Notes: generated by a model from the letters alone, not told the origin. 64,000 bases of DNA from Pseudomonas fontis (GCF_028656955.1 NZ_JAMDGY010000024.1:186001-250000); one strand, 5' to 3'. Positions 48,382 to 61,920 are shown, counted from the stretch's first letter. Program-made: numbers and translations.

Positions 48382-49112
48382 GCCAGCCACCGTCGCCAGA
48401 GGATCAGCGGCGCGCGCAGGAGCATGCCGACGAACAGCTTGGCGTGCATCTTGGAGATCAGCGCGTTGTCGTGGAACAGGCGAAAATGCGACAGGCCATC
48501 CTGCGGGTAATGCACGCGGGTCGGCAGCCAGTGCATGGGCTGGTTGCGCCAGGCCAGGCGCACGAGGATCTCCGGGTCGAAGTCCATGCGCTTGCCGAGC
48601 GCCACCGAGTTGATCAGCGGCAAGGTGCGGGCCAGCGGGTACACGCGAAAGCCGCACATCGAATCGGGAATGCCCAGCGACAGGCTGTTGATCCACACCC
48701 AGACGTGGGTGAGGTAGCGGGCATACAGGCGGCCCTTGGGCACGCTCTCGTCGTATTGCGGGTAGCCGCAGACCAGCGCGTCGGGCTGCTGGCGCGAGGC
48801 GTCGAGGAAGCGCTCGACATCGCCCAGGTCATGCTGGCCGTCGGCGTCTACCTGCAAGGCGTGGCTGAAACCCAACCGCGCCGCTTCGCGCAGGCCGGCC
48901 ATGACCGCGCCGCCTTTGCCCTGGTTGACGGGCAGCTGTACCAGAAAGATTTGCGGTTGCCCGGCCAGGTCTTGCAGCACCCGGGCACAGGCCGGGCTGC
49001 TGGCGTCGTCGACCAGCACGCAGGGCAGGCCGGCGGCGAGCAGGTCGGCGACCACTGCCGGCACGGCCAGCTCGTGGTTGTACACCGGGATCACTGCACA
49101 GGGCTTATGCAC
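48378..49112 (-). CDS. Family 2 glycosyltransferase (aryl polyene)
   Basis: A 244-residue GT-A-fold glycosyltransferase resembling dolichol-phosphate-mannose-synthase-type GT2 enzymes. It has the N-terminal VIPVYNHE, the nucleotide-contacting DDASS (residues 35-39), and the DxD motif Asp89-Ala-Asp91 (QVDADGQHD). CGFRVYPL further on matches the family GxF/YR element. The C-terminal end is basic and hydrophobic, suggesting membrane association. A GTG at 49112 serves as start and overlaps the ligase stop by 8 bp. In aryl-polyene clusters it probably adds a sugar to the lipid carrier; no sugar can be named. Its neighbour downstream is an LpxL-like acyltransferase. Confidence 0.88.
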   Translation of the reverse strand: MHKPCAVIPVYNHELAVPAVVADLLAAGLPCVLVDDASSPACARVLQDLAGQPQIFLVQLPVNQGKGGAVMAGLREAARLGFSHALQVDADGQHDLGDVERFLDASRQQPDALVCGYPQYDESVPKGRLYARYLTHVWVWINSLSLGIPDSMCGFRVYPLARTLPLINSVALGKRMDFDPEILVRLAWRNQPMHWLPTRVHYPQDGLSHFRLFHDNALISKMHAKLFVGMLLRAPLILWRRWLA

Positions 49113-50781
49113 CGGCCACCTCCAGCACTATGCGCCCGCTGGAGCATGCAGCGTCGGCATTGAGGTAGGTGAAGTAGAGCTTGCCGCGCTCGGCGTCGAA
49201 ACGCAGGGTCAACGCCAGGGTGTCGCCGGGGCGGGCCAGTTGCTGGAACTTCAGCACTTCCATGCCGGCAAAGCGTCGCGGCTGGTCGAGCAGCGGCTGG
49301 GCGAGGGCGATGGCCCAGTCGATCTGCACTACGCCGGGCAGTACCGGGGTTTGCGGGAAATGCCCGTTGAAGTAGGCCAGGTCCGGGGAAACCAGCAGTT
49401 GCAGCTGTAGCTGGTTGTCGACCTGGGTCTGGCTCAGCACCTCGGGCCCTTGCGGGCGCGGTGCGAGCAGCAACGCTTCGACCTCGCTCTGCGGCAGCTT
49501 GCCTTGCGCGTTGTAGGGCAGCTGGCGCAGCAGGCGCCAGCGCCGTGGCAGTGCCAGTGCTTCGCAATGCTCGCTCAAGTGGCTGCGCAGGGCCTCGGTC
49601 ACGGCGCGCCGGCCCTGGTTGCGCAGGGCGTGCAGGCCGGCCGGGCTGAGCACCAGCAGGGCGCCCAGTGAGGCGCGGTTTTCCTGGACCACGCCGAGGC
49701 GGGCGTCCTCGACCCAGGCATGTTCGAGCAGCGCTCGCTCCAGCATCGGTAGGGAGATGCGTTTTTCTTCCAGCTTGACGATGCGGTCCAGGCGCCCAAG
49801 CAGGCGGAATCGCGTGCCGACGAATTCGACTGCGTCCATGCTCTGCTCGATGTGCCCGGCCGGCAGATACGGCGAGGCGATGCGCAGCGCGCCGTAGGCG
49901 TCCTGGCTCAGCTGTACCTCGGCGAACGGCTGCCACAGGCTGCTGCCCTGGCGCCAGGCGATACCGCCGGTTTCCGAGCTGCCGAGGATCTCCACCGGCC
50001 ATTGCTGCAAGCGCTGTTGCAGGGCGTTGGCCGCGTCTGCCGGCAGCTCGCCGCCGGAGGAGAACACTTTGCGTACCTGGCTCAGCGCCGGCCAGTCGAG
50101 GTTGTCGCCCATGCGCTTGAGCAGTGCAGGGCTGGCGACCCAGGCGAAGGCCGGCTGTTCACGGCTGGCGCGTTGCAGGTCCTCGGGGAACGGCAGTTGC
50201 TTGCGCACAAAGGTGCGTCCGGCGCACAGCGGCCACAGCACGCGGAACAACAGGCCATAAATGTGTTGGGTGGCAATGCTGCCGATAATGCACGCCGCGC
50301 CCAGGTCCTGGCCCCACAGGGCCTCCAGGGCCAGTACTTCATTGGCCAGCTGGCGCAGGGTCTTGTCGATGCGCTTGGGCTCGCCGCTGGAGCCGGAGGT
50401 GCACAGGCTCAGGCAGGGCGTGTCCAGCTCAAGGGCGGCAGGCGGCAGTGCGGCTTGGCACAACTCTTCGAGAGTGCAGTCCTGCGCCTGATCGCTCAGC
50501 CACAGGTCCACCTCGCCTTGCCAGCGCTGGCGGGTTTGCGCCTGCAGGTCGGCCGGCAGCAGTACATGGGCACCGGCACGCCAGGCGCCGAGCAGGGCCA
50601 CGGCCAGTTGCCCGGCGTCTTCAAGGTGCACGGCCAGGCGACGGACCTTGCGTTGTTGCAGGCCAGCCGCCAGTTGCAAAGCCTGCGCACACAGCCCGGC
50701 ATGATCCAGCGCCGGGGCTGCGGTCAGCGCACGCGGCGCGATTGTCGGCAGCAGCAGGTGCTCAAGGTTGATCCATTTCAT
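49105..50781 (-). CDS. Aryl-acid acyl-CoA/ACP ligase fused to a hotdog dehydratase
   Basis: A 558-residue two-domain protein. Residues 1 to about 445 form an adenylation domain: P-loop TSGSSGEPK at 128-136, [11 protein letters not shown] and [13 protein letters not shown] at A4/A5, and a C-terminal AMP-binding lobe with [19 protein letters not shown] in part and a catalytic lysine region [13 protein letters not shown]. Residues about 464-558 form a hotdog dehydratase of the FabA/ApeI kind with His474 ([15 protein letters not shown]). The first part should activate the arylacrylate starter for an ACP; the second should dehydrate beta-hydroxyacyl-ACP. The two functions are separate genes in the reference APE clusters I recall. 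It overlaps neighbours by 4 and 8 bp. Confidence 0.87.
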   Translation of the reverse strand: MKWINLEHLLLPTIAPRALTAAPALDHAGLCAQALQLAAGLQQRKVRRLAVHLEDAGQLAVALLGAWRAGAHVLLPADLQAQTRQRWQGEVDLWLSDQAQDCTLEELCQAALPPAALELDTPCLSLCTSGSSGEPKRIDKTLRQLANEVLALEALWGQDLGAACIIGSIATQHIYGLLFRVLWPLCAGRTFVRKQLPFPEDLQRASREQPAFAWVASPALLKRMGDNLDWPALSQVRKVFSSGGELPADAANALQQRLQQWPVEILGSSETGGIAWRQGSSLWQPFAEVQLSQDAYGALRIASPYLPAGHIEQSMDAVEFVGTRFRLLGRLDRIVKLEEKRISLPMLERALLEHAWVEDARLGVVQENRASLGALLVLSPAGLHALRNQGRRAVTEALRSHLSEHCEALALPRRWRLLRQLPYNAQGKLPQSEVEALLLAPRPQGPEVLSQTQVDNQLQLQLLVSPDLAYFNGHFPQTPVLPGVVQIDWAIALAQPLLDQPRRFAGMEVLKFQQLARPGDTLALTLRFDAERGKLYFTYLNADAACSSGRIVLEVAGA

Positions 50782-51320
50782 GAGCGTCCTCTTACGCGTT
50801 GTCGTACCAGCCATTCAATGGCAAACAGCAGCCCCATCAGGGCATAGGCGATCAGCCCGTTGTACAGCGTCCACCAGCTCAGCGGTGCCCACAGCGTCAG
50901 GGTCGCGGCGATCAGGCCGTTGCCCAGGAAGAACAGGCACCACACCTGGGTCACTTTGCGCGTGTAGGGGATCGCCACGGCGGGCAACTGCGGCTCGCGC
51001 AGGCGTGCCAGGCGCTCGACCATCGGCGGGCCGAACTTCAGGCTGCTGGCGAACAGGCCGAGCATGAAGCCGCTGATCAGCACCGGGTACCAGCGCAGCA
51101 GCGCCGGGCTGTCGAACACTGCCAGCAGGGCGCAGAAGGTCAGCGCCACCACGGCCATCCAGTGCCCGCCGGGGCGCCGTTCGGTAAGCGCGCGGGCCAG
51201 CCACAGGCCGCCGAGCAACAGGCCGAACTGCCAGGGGGCAAAGTGCGCCATGCCGAAATGCACGGCAAAGGGGTACAGCAGACCGGCCAGCAGCAGGCCC
51301 AGGCCGATCAGGCGACTCAT
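50778..51320 (-). CDS. COG4648-type membrane protein (aryl polyene, ApeG-like)
   Basis: A 180-residue polytopic membrane protein with about five helices, including LIGLGLLLAGLLYPFAV, the WQFGLLLGGLWLARAL helix, YPVLISGFMLGLFAS and WWTLYNGLIAYALMGLLF. It resembles the COG4648 family, often encoded in aryl-polyene clusters between the carrier proteins and the ligase. No catalytic motif is visible. Charged loops (PYTRKVTQVWCLFFL) may contact the synthase complex or lipid partner. Overlaps with both neighbours are 4 bp. Function unknown. Confidence 0.8.
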   Translation of the reverse strand: MSRLIGLGLLLAGLLYPFAVHFGMAHFAPWQFGLLLGGLWLARALTERRPGGHWMAVVALTFCALLAVFDSPALLRWYPVLISGFMLGLFASSLKFGPPMVERLARLREPQLPAVAIPYTRKVTQVWCLFFLGNGLIAATLTLWAPLSWWTLYNGLIAYALMGLLFAIEWLVRQRVRGRS

Positions 51321-51571
51321 GCGGCGGGGGCGACCAGGCGATACACCGCCTCGACCACGTCGTTGACAGTACGCACGGCCTTGAAGTCCTCGGCGGCGAT
51401 CTTTTTGCCGGTCTTGCGCTTGATGTGGTCGATCAGGTCGACGGCATCGATGCTGTCGATTTCCAGGTCCTGGTACAGGTTGGAATCCAGGCTGATGCTG
51501 GCCGGGTCCAGTTCGAACAGTTCGACGAGGGCGTCACGCAGGGTGTTGAAGATGTCTTCGCGGTTTTGCAT
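51317..51571 (-). CDS. Acyl carrier protein 1 (aryl polyene)
   Basis: An 84-residue carrier protein. The phosphopantetheine attachment serine is Ser40 in LEIDSIDAVDLI. A four-helix ACP length and acidic helix II are as expected. It is one of two carriers, adjacent at 51581-51853; in known systems the two have different partners (starter loading and chain extension). No phosphopantetheinyl transferase is encoded in the operon, so a host enzyme must modify it. Confidence 0.92.
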   Translation of the reverse strand: MQNREDIFNTLRDALVELFELDPASISLDSNLYQDLEIDSIDAVDLIDHIKRKTGKKIAAEDFKAVRTVNDVVEAVYRLVAPAA

Positions 51572-51580
51572 GGTGCGCTC

Positions 51581-51853
51581 TCAGGCTGCCTGTTTTGCCG
51601 TGACGAAAGCCGCAAGGCTGGCCACGCTGGTGAAATGGTTGCGGGTGTCCTTGGCGTCGGCGTCGATCTTGATGCCGAAACGCTTCTGGATCGCCAGGCC
51701 CAGTTCCAGGGCGTCTACCGAATCCAGGCCCAGGCCTTCGCCGAACAGGGTCTGCTCGTCGTCGATGTCCTGGGCGCTGATGTCTTCCAGGCCCAGGGCC
51801 TCGATGATCAGCTGTTTGATGTCGTGGTTAAGGCTGTGCTGTGGATCGCTCAT
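51581..51853 (-). CDS. Acyl carrier protein 2 (aryl polyene)
   Basis: A 90-residue carrier protein starting at the ATG at 51853. The attachment serine is Ser45 in GLGLDSVDALEL, a motif closer to FAS-type ACPs of APE clusters than that of ACP 1. The start lies inside the acyltransferase gene (26-bp overlap), and 9 bp separate its stop from the ACP 1 start. Confidence 0.92.
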   Translation of the reverse strand: MSDPQHSLNHDIKQLIIEALGLEDISAQDIDDEQTLFGEGLGLDSVDALELGLAIQKRFGIKIDADAKDTRNHFTSVASLAAFVTAKQAA

Positions 51854-52637
51854 CTGTGGCGAGCTCCTTGATGAAATGCTGGTGCAGGTGGTCATTGAGC
51901 AGGCGCGAGGCACGCGGCGCCAGGCCCTGGCTGGCAAAGGCCTGGGGGTCGATGTCATCGCCCACCTGAAGGCTGAAATGCATGCGCCGCGCCGGGATGC
52001 TGTACCACGGCTCGGCCTTGGTCAGGGTGGTGGGGTTCAGGCGCAGGGTGACCGGGGTGATGATCTTCGCACCGCGCAAGGCAATGGCGGCGGCGCCGCG
52101 ATGAAAGGCGGGCGCCTGGCCGGGCACGGTGCGCGTGCCTTCGGGGAAGATGATCAGGCACTGGCCACCTTGCAGCGCAGCGGCGGCGGCATCGAGCATG
52201 TCCATGCTGCCATCGTTGCTGATGTACTGGGTTTCACGCACCGGGCCACGGGTGAAGGGGTTGCGGAACAGGCTCTGCTTGACCACGCAGTTGGCGTCGC
52301 GGATCAGCCCGATCAGGAACACCACGTCGATCAGCGACGGGTGGTTGGCAATCACCATCTGCCCCGGGCGGCCGAGTTTTTCGGCGCCGCTGATGCTGTA
52401 GGTGAGTACCCCGGTGCGCTGCATGAACTGCACGAACAGCCAGAACAGCCGGCTCACTACCCGGCGCGCACGGCGTCGGTGGGCCAGCGCATCACCGGGC
52501 AGGCAGGCGAGCAACGGGAACACCAGCAAACGCAGGCACAGGCCACCCAACCCGAACAGGGCAAAGCTGGTGGCGGTAGCCAGCAGGCGCCGGTAATAGG
52601 CGTCGCGTGGCTTGCTCAGTGACGCTGCCAGTTCCAT
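51828..52637 (-). CDS. PlsC-like acyltransferase (aryl polyene, ApeD-like)
   Basis: A 269-residue 1-acylglycerol-3-phosphate-acyltransferase-type protein. An N-terminal hydrophobic stretch at about residues 20-48 anchors it in the membrane. The active-site HX4D motif is His99-Asp104 (NHPSLIDVV) and the substrate motif is IIFPEGTRT near residue 161. It differs in family from the LpxL-like acyltransferase of the same operon. The start overlaps the chain-length-factor gene by 22 bp, and the end overlaps ACP 2 by 26 bp. A role in building the lipid anchor is inferred. Confidence 0.88.
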   Translation of the reverse strand: MELAASLSKPRDAYYRRLLATATSFALFGLGGLCLRLLVFPLLACLPGDALAHRRRARRVVSRLFWLFVQFMQRTGVLTYSISGAEKLGRPGQMVIANHPSLIDVVFLIGLIRDANCVVKQSLFRNPFTRGPVRETQYISNDGSMDMLDAAAAALQGGQCLIIFPEGTRTVPGQAPAFHRGAAAIALRGAKIITPVTLRLNPTTLTKAEPWYSIPARRMHFSLQVGDDIDPQAFASQGLAPRASRLLNDHLHQHFIKELATDERSTAQP

Positions 52638-53332
52638 GTGCGTTGGTTCCAGGTGTGGTGGAAAGAGGTGTGCCCCAGCAGCAGGTGACGCAGCCAGTTC
52701 AGTGCGTGGGGGTGTGCTGCCGGCTCGGCGGCGGCGTGGCTTTCGCCCAGCGCCAGTTGCCAGTTGTTGCCCGGTTCGAGCAGCAAACCCAGGGCGTAAG
52801 GGAAGGGCACGTCGTCGATGGTCGGGCGATAGGCGGCGGGCGGCTGTTCTTCGCTGATGATCAGCAATACCGCAGGCGCGCCTTCATGGAGCAGGGTCGC
52901 TGCTTCCAGCAGGCCTTGTTCAAAACCGTCGCCGGCAGCGGCCAGGGCGGTCATCTCGCTGGTTTCGCCGCGCATGATAGACCACATGCCGATCACGGCG
53001 TTATGCACCGAGAGGCTGAATTGCGTTGGCGACAACGGTTGTTCAGCTGCCAGGTCGCTGAGGATGTCGAAGGTGCGCGGGGTTTCGCCATGGCGTGAGA
53101 CGAACACCAGCGGCAGGTCGCCCAGGCCCTCGGCCAATGGCCAGCCGACGCTGAAGGCCATGCGCGCCAGGCGGCTCAGGCGGCGGCGTTGCAGGGCGGG
53201 CAGGAACGACACATCCGGGGCCAGATCGCCCTGCGCTGGCAGGCGAGCGTCGGTGCTCCAGCCTTGCCAGTCGGCAGCCGATTCGAGGCCAGGCGCCCAT
53301 GCGCGCCATTGGCGGATGTTGAATGTGATCAC
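52616..53332 (-). CDS. Ketosynthase chain-length factor (ApeC-like), first gene of the operon
   Basis: A 238-residue truncated beta-ketoacyl-synthase-like protein covering only about the first half of a ketosynthase. The segment QFSLSVHNAVIGMWSIMRG corresponds to the region before the active site, but there is no nucleophilic cysteine, as expected of a chain-length factor. In known aryl-polyene systems this protein (ApeC) pairs with a full ketosynthase (ApeO) to set chain length; the operon's 37790-38983 ketosynthase is the probable partner. The start is a GTG at 53332, behind GGGAAG. It is the first gene of the operon and lies about 87 nt from the predicted transcript start. Confidence 0.85.
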   Translation of the reverse strand: MITFNIRQWRAWAPGLESAADWQGWSTDARLPAQGDLAPDVSFLPALQRRRLSRLARMAFSVGWPLAEGLGDLPLVFVSRHGETPRTFDILSDLAAEQPLSPTQFSLSVHNAVIGMWSIMRGETSEMTALAAAGDGFEQGLLEAATLLHEGAPAVLLIISEEQPPAAYRPTIDDVPFPYALGLLLEPGNNWQLALGESHAAAEPAAHPHALNWLRHLLLGHTSFHHTWNQRTWNWQRH

Positions 53333-53425
53333 GGTTTATTCTTCCCGCCCTGCTGGACGTCCTTGCCTGGGGAATGACTCGATGCGCCAACCGCGGCGGG
53401 TTCGCGCATTGGCCGAGTGGCGCGC

Positions 53426-53454
53426 ATTATCCCGCTCACGTCAGCCTGTAGCAA
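53426..53454 (-). promoter_or_regulatory. Sigma-70-type promoter of the aryl-polyene operon
   Basis: On the minus strand TTGCTA (53454-53449) and GATAAT (53431-53426) are separated by exactly 17 bp. The predicted transcript would start near 53419, about 87 nt before the first start codon. The 312-bp region 53333-53644 holds this promoter and presumably that of the divergent ParA-like gene; I see no coding sequence or regulator gene in it. Confidence 0.6.
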
Positions 53455-53644
53455 ATGTTGGTTACGACTAAGACCAGAGATTGCGTGCGATGTTGGCACC
53501 GTTCGTCAGAGCTTTGGCTTACAGCCCGTAGGAGAGTGCCGACAGTGCGCTGCCCAATGGCGCCACCAATGGTCTGACGGGTGCTGGCTAATCTGGCGCG
53601 GCGTCGACATACTCGGTCATTCCCTGACACACGGAGGTCTTTCC

Positions 53645-54415
53645 ATGCGGCGCGTGGTGTTCAATCAGAAAGGTGGCGTGGGCAAGTCGAGCATTGCCTG
53701 CAACCTGGCAGCGGTGAGTGCCAATGAAGGCTATCGGACCCTGCTGATCGACCTGGATGCCCAGGCCAATTCGACCCAGTACCTCACCGGCCTGACCGGC
53801 GAGGACATTCCCATGGGCATTGCCGATTTCTTCAAGCAAACCCTGTCTTCCGGGCCGTTTGCCAAGAAGAACAAGGTCGATATCTACGAAACCCCGTTCG
53901 ACAACCTGCATGTGGTCACGGCCACGGCAGAGCTGGCCGACTTGCAGCCCAAGCTTGAGGCCAAGCACAAGATCAACAAGCTGCGCAAGTTGCTCGACGA
54001 ACTGGCCGAGGACTACGACCGGATCTACCTGGATACCCCGCCTGCACTGAACTTCTATGCGGTTTCTGCGTTGATTGCCGCAGACCGTGTGTTGATCCCC
54101 TTCGATTGCGACAGCTTCTCGCGTCAGGCGCTCTATGGGCTGATGCAGGAGATCGAAGACCTCAAGGAGGACCACAACGAAGGCCTTACGGTGGAAGGCA
54201 TTGTGGTCAACCAGTTCCAGGCGCGCGCCAGCCTGCCGCAGCAGATGCTCGATGAACTGGTGGCCGAGGGCTTGCCGGTGCTGCCGGTGTACCTGGGCAG
54301 CTCGGTGAAGATGCGCGAGTCGCACGAGGCCAACCTGCCGTTGATCCACCTGGACCCGCGCCACAAGCTGACCCAGCAATTCGTTGAACTGCACTCGCTG
54401 CTGGAAAGCGCCTGA
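53645..54415 (+). CDS. Orphan ParA-family ATPase
   Basis: A 256-residue deviant Walker A ATPase. The signature KGGVGKSS is at about residues 9-16, the Walker A' region LLIDLDAQANSTQYL follows, and the Walker B-type segment is DRIYLDTPPAL. The ATG at 53645 is preferred; the frame is open farther upstream through a promoter-like region without similarity. No ParB gene, parS site or chemotaxis gene is adjacent, so it is not the chromosome-partition ParA. Standalone ParA-like proteins position cargo such as flagella, chemoreceptor arrays or plasmids; the cargo here is unknown. It is convergent with trxC (9 bp between stops) and divergent from the polyene operon. Confidence 0.9.
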   Translation: MRRVVFNQKGGVGKSSIACNLAAVSANEGYRTLLIDLDAQANSTQYLTGLTGEDIPMGIADFFKQTLSSGPFAKKNKVDIYETPFDNLHVVTATAELADLQPKLEAKHKINKLRKLLDELAEDYDRIYLDTPPALNFYAVSALIAADRVLIPFDCDSFSRQALYGLMQEIEDLKEDHNEGLTVEGIVVNQFQARASLPQQMLDELVAEGLPVLPVYLGSSVKMRESHEANLPLIHLDPRHKLTQQFVELHSLLESA

Positions 54416-54424
54416 GGTTGTGCT

Positions 54425-54859
54425 TTAGACGCCCTGGCTGCGCAACCACTCGAGTAACTGCTGGAGTGGGAATGCGCCGCTCTGGCGCGCGACTTCGCGA
54501 CCATTCTTGAACAGGATCAGGCTGGGGATCGAACGGATGCCCAGTTGCCCGGCGAGCTGCTGGTTCGATTCGCTGTCGAGCTTGGCCAGGCGGCAGCGGC
54601 CGGCCAGTTGCAGGGCGGCTTGTTCGAAGACCGGGGCGAAGGATTTGCACGGCCCGCACCAGTCGGCCCAAACGTCTACCAGCAGCGGCAGGTCGCCCTT
54701 GATCTGGCTGGGGTAGTCGGCTTGTTTCAGTTCGAAGGGTTTATCCAGCAGCACCGCAGACTTGCAGCGCCCACATTTCGGCGCATCACCCAGGCGTTCG
54801 CCGGGGATGCGGTTGAGGCCGTTGCAGTGGGGGCAGGGGATGAGCAGGGGGTCGGTCAT
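54425..54859 (-). CDS. trxC: Thioredoxin 2
   Basis: A 144-residue cytoplasmic thioredoxin with the N-terminal zinc-binding extension typical of TrxC: CPHC (residues 9-12) and CGRC (about 28-31). The redox motif WCGPCK is at about residues 68-73 in the thioredoxin domain, with the cis-proline in RSIPSLILF. The start is the ATG at 54859 (MTDPLLIPCPHCNG); a longer frame upstream runs through a REP-like repeat and was rejected. It is convergent with the ParA-like gene. Confidence 0.96.
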   Translation of the reverse strand: MTDPLLIPCPHCNGLNRIPGERLGDAPKCGRCKSAVLLDKPFELKQADYPSQIKGDLPLLVDVWADWCGPCKSFAPVFEQAALQLAGRCRLAKLDSESNQQLAGQLGIRSIPSLILFKNGREVARQSGAFPLQQLLEWLRSQGV

Positions 54860-54906
54860 TTGGGCTCCGATGTGTTGGTTGATAGGGTCGGGGCTACGGT
54901 GTAGCC

Positions 54907-54981
54907 CATCGCCGGCAAGGCCGGCTCCCACAGGAAAGGCAGGCGCCACATAACCTGTGGGAGCCGGCCTTGCCGGCGATG
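54907..54981. repeat. Bipartite REP-like inverted repeat, family A
   Basis: CATCGCCGGCAAGGCCGG... and a perfect inverted copy, separated by about 22 bp, between the trxC start side and the selO stop. Confidence 0.92.
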
Positions 54982-54995
54982 GGGGCAGCGGGATC

Positions 54996-59859
<4,864 letters not shown>

Positions 59860-59896
59860 AGGCAGAAGTTCTTACAGACCAGGCAGAAATCGGAGT

Positions 59897-61639
59897 TTAA
59901 AGGAACAGCCCCGGACCGGGTCGAGAACCTTCGGGGAATTTGACGCCCACTTTGAGGATCTTGTTCCCTTCCATCACGGCAACCGTCCACAAGGTGTTGT
60001 TCCATTCGATCTGGTCGCCGACGATCGGCGCGCCGCCAACCTTGTGCGCAATGAACTGGGCGAGCGGCATGTGCGCGTCCTGGCCATCGAGCTTGAGGCC
60101 GTACAGCGCGGCTACAGCCCCCAGTTCTGCGTCACCTTCGAGCACGAAGTCACCAAAGAAGCGCAAGTCGAGGCCGCGTTGTGGCGCCTGGCTGAACAGC
60201 TTGCCGAGGGCCGGCAGATTGTGTTCGTGGCCGATCACGCAGAGCAGATCGCCCACTTCCAGGGTGGTACTTCCCGACGGATGGAGCAGTTGCTGGCCGC
60301 GAAACAGGGCCGCGATACGGGTGCCTTCGGGCATTTTCAGCTCGCGCAGCGCGGCGCCGATGCACCATTTTTCCGCACCGAGGCGGTAAACGAACAGTTC
60401 CCACTCGCTGGTGATGTGTACTTCCAGGGCCGAACGGGAGATCGGCGCCGGGTCTGGCGGTACGGTCACCTTGAGCAAGCGCGCCACCCACGGCAGGCTG
60501 GTGCCTTGCACCAGTAGCGACACCAGCACGATGAAGAAGGCCAGGTTGAAGTACAGCTGGGCATTCGGCAGCCCGGCCATCAGCGGGAACACCGCGAGGA
60601 TGATCGGCACCGCGCCACGCAGGCCAACCCAGGAAATAAAGGCTTTCTCGCGGCCATGGAAGGCCTTGAACGGCAGCAGGCCGACCATCACCGACAGCGG
60701 CCGGGCAATCAGGATCATCCACAGGGCCAGGGCCAGGGCCGGCACGGCGATGGGCAGCAGGTCGTGCGGAGTGACCAGCAGGCCGAGCACCAGGAACATG
60801 CCGATCTGGGCCAGCCAGGCCATGCCGTCGAGCATGTGCAGGATGCCGTGGCGACTGCGGATCGGCCGGTTGCCGAGCACCAGGCCGCACAGGTATACGG
60901 CGAGGAAGCCGCTGCCATGCAGGGCGTTGGTCAGGGCGAAGATCACCAGGCCGCCGGCCACCACCAGGATCGGGTACAGGCCGCCGGCCAGGTTGATCCG
61001 GTTGACCAGTTGCAGCATCAGCCAGCCGCCGCCCAGGCCGATCAGCCCGCCAATGCCGAATTCGCGCAGCAGGTGGGTGAGCAGGCTCCAGTGCAGCCCG
61101 GTTTCGCCGCTGGCGAGCATGCCGATCAGGGTGACGGTGAGGAACACCGCCATCGGGTCGTTGCTGCCGGATTCGATTTCAAGGCTGGCCGAGACCCGTT
61201 CGTTGAGGCCCTTGCCGCCCAGCAGCGAGAACACTGCGGCGGCGTCGGTGGAGCCGACGATGGCGCCGATCAGCAGGCCCTGGATCAGGTTCAGGTTGAA
61301 CAGCCAGGCGGCCATCATGCCGGTCAGGCCGGTGGTGATCAGTACCCCGACCGTGGCCAGCGAAAGAGCCGGCCAGAGCGCTACGCGAAAGCTCGCTACC
61401 CGGGTGCGCAAGCCGCCGTCGAGGAGGATCACGGCCAGGGCGAGGTTGCCGACCAGGTAGGCGGTGGGGTAGTTGTCGAAGATGATGCCGCCGCCATCGA
61501 CCCCGGCGATCATGCCGACCGCGAGGATGATCACCAGGATCGGGATGCCCAGGCGTGACGACAGTGAACTGACCAGAATACTTGCCCCTACCAGCAATGC
61601 GCCGATCAAGAAAACGCTATTGATGGTGGACGCATCCAA
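59897..61639 (-). CDS. nhaP2: K+/H+ antiporter NhaP2 (CvrA)
   Basis: A 580-residue CPA1-family antiporter with about 12 helices (residues 5-400), followed by a cytoplasmic TrkA-C-like segment (about 400-490, [19 protein letters not shown]) and a CorC/HlyC-like end. Family motifs include [16 protein letters not shown] and the paired [14 protein letters not shown] and [12 protein letters not shown]. The catalytic-type Asp in SGSNDP is intact. In Pseudomonas and Vibrio such proteins exchange K+ for protons. It is followed, in transcription direction, by mscK after 37 bp, so both osmotic functions may be co-expressed. Confidence 0.93.
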   Translation of the reverse strand: MDASTINSVFLIGALLVGASILVSSLSSRLGIPILVIILAVGMIAGVDGGGIIFDNYPTAYLVGNLALAVILLDGGLRTRVASFRVALWPALSLATVGVLITTGLTGMMAAWLFNLNLIQGLLIGAIVGSTDAAAVFSLLGGKGLNERVSASLEIESGSNDPMAVFLTVTLIGMLASGETGLHWSLLTHLLREFGIGGLIGLGGGWLMLQLVNRINLAGGLYPILVVAGGLVIFALTNALHGSGFLAVYLCGLVLGNRPIRSRHGILHMLDGMAWLAQIGMFLVLGLLVTPHDLLPIAVPALALALWMILIARPLSVMVGLLPFKAFHGREKAFISWVGLRGAVPIILAVFPLMAGLPNAQLYFNLAFFIVLVSLLVQGTSLPWVARLLKVTVPPDPAPISRSALEVHITSEWELFVYRLGAEKWCIGAALRELKMPEGTRIAALFRGQQLLHPSGSTTLEVGDLLCVIGHEHNLPALGKLFSQAPQRGLDLRFFGDFVLEGDAELGAVAALYGLKLDGQDAHMPLAQFIAHKVGGAPIVGDQIEWNNTLWTVAVMEGNKILKVGVKFPEGSRPGPGLFL

Positions 61640-61821
61640 AGGCAGTACTCCGGGGAAAACAAAAGGGGAACAAACCGCTAACAGGCAATTTACTAGCAGG
61701 TCGCATGCCAGGGGATTCTAACCTGAGCGCTTGGCGGGCTGTAAAGCGTTGATCACGCAGAGGGCTGTGCGGGTGGGGTGTTGCGGGGGCGGGAGGGATT
61801 TTGCGGGGAAGGTGGGGGCCC

Positions 61822-61907
61822 CATCGCCGGCAAGGCCGGCTCCCACAGTAGGTCTTGTGCAGCTCGAGACCCTGTAAACCCTGTGGGAGCCGGCCTTGCC
61901 GGCGATG
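61822..61907. repeat. Bipartite REP-like inverted repeat, family A
   Basis: CATCGCCGGCAAGGCCGG... and a perfect inverted copy, separated by about 30 bp. It lies in the 281-bp space between nhaP2 and betA; nothing else is evident there. Confidence 0.92.
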
Positions 61908-61920
61908 GAGTCAGCAGGGT

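Noticed and set aside
53417..53644. Upstream extension of the ParA-like gene from 53417
   Set aside because: The added 76 residues are Cys/Arg/Trp-rich without similarity, and the Walker motif then sits too far from the N-terminus; the region holds the divergent promoter.
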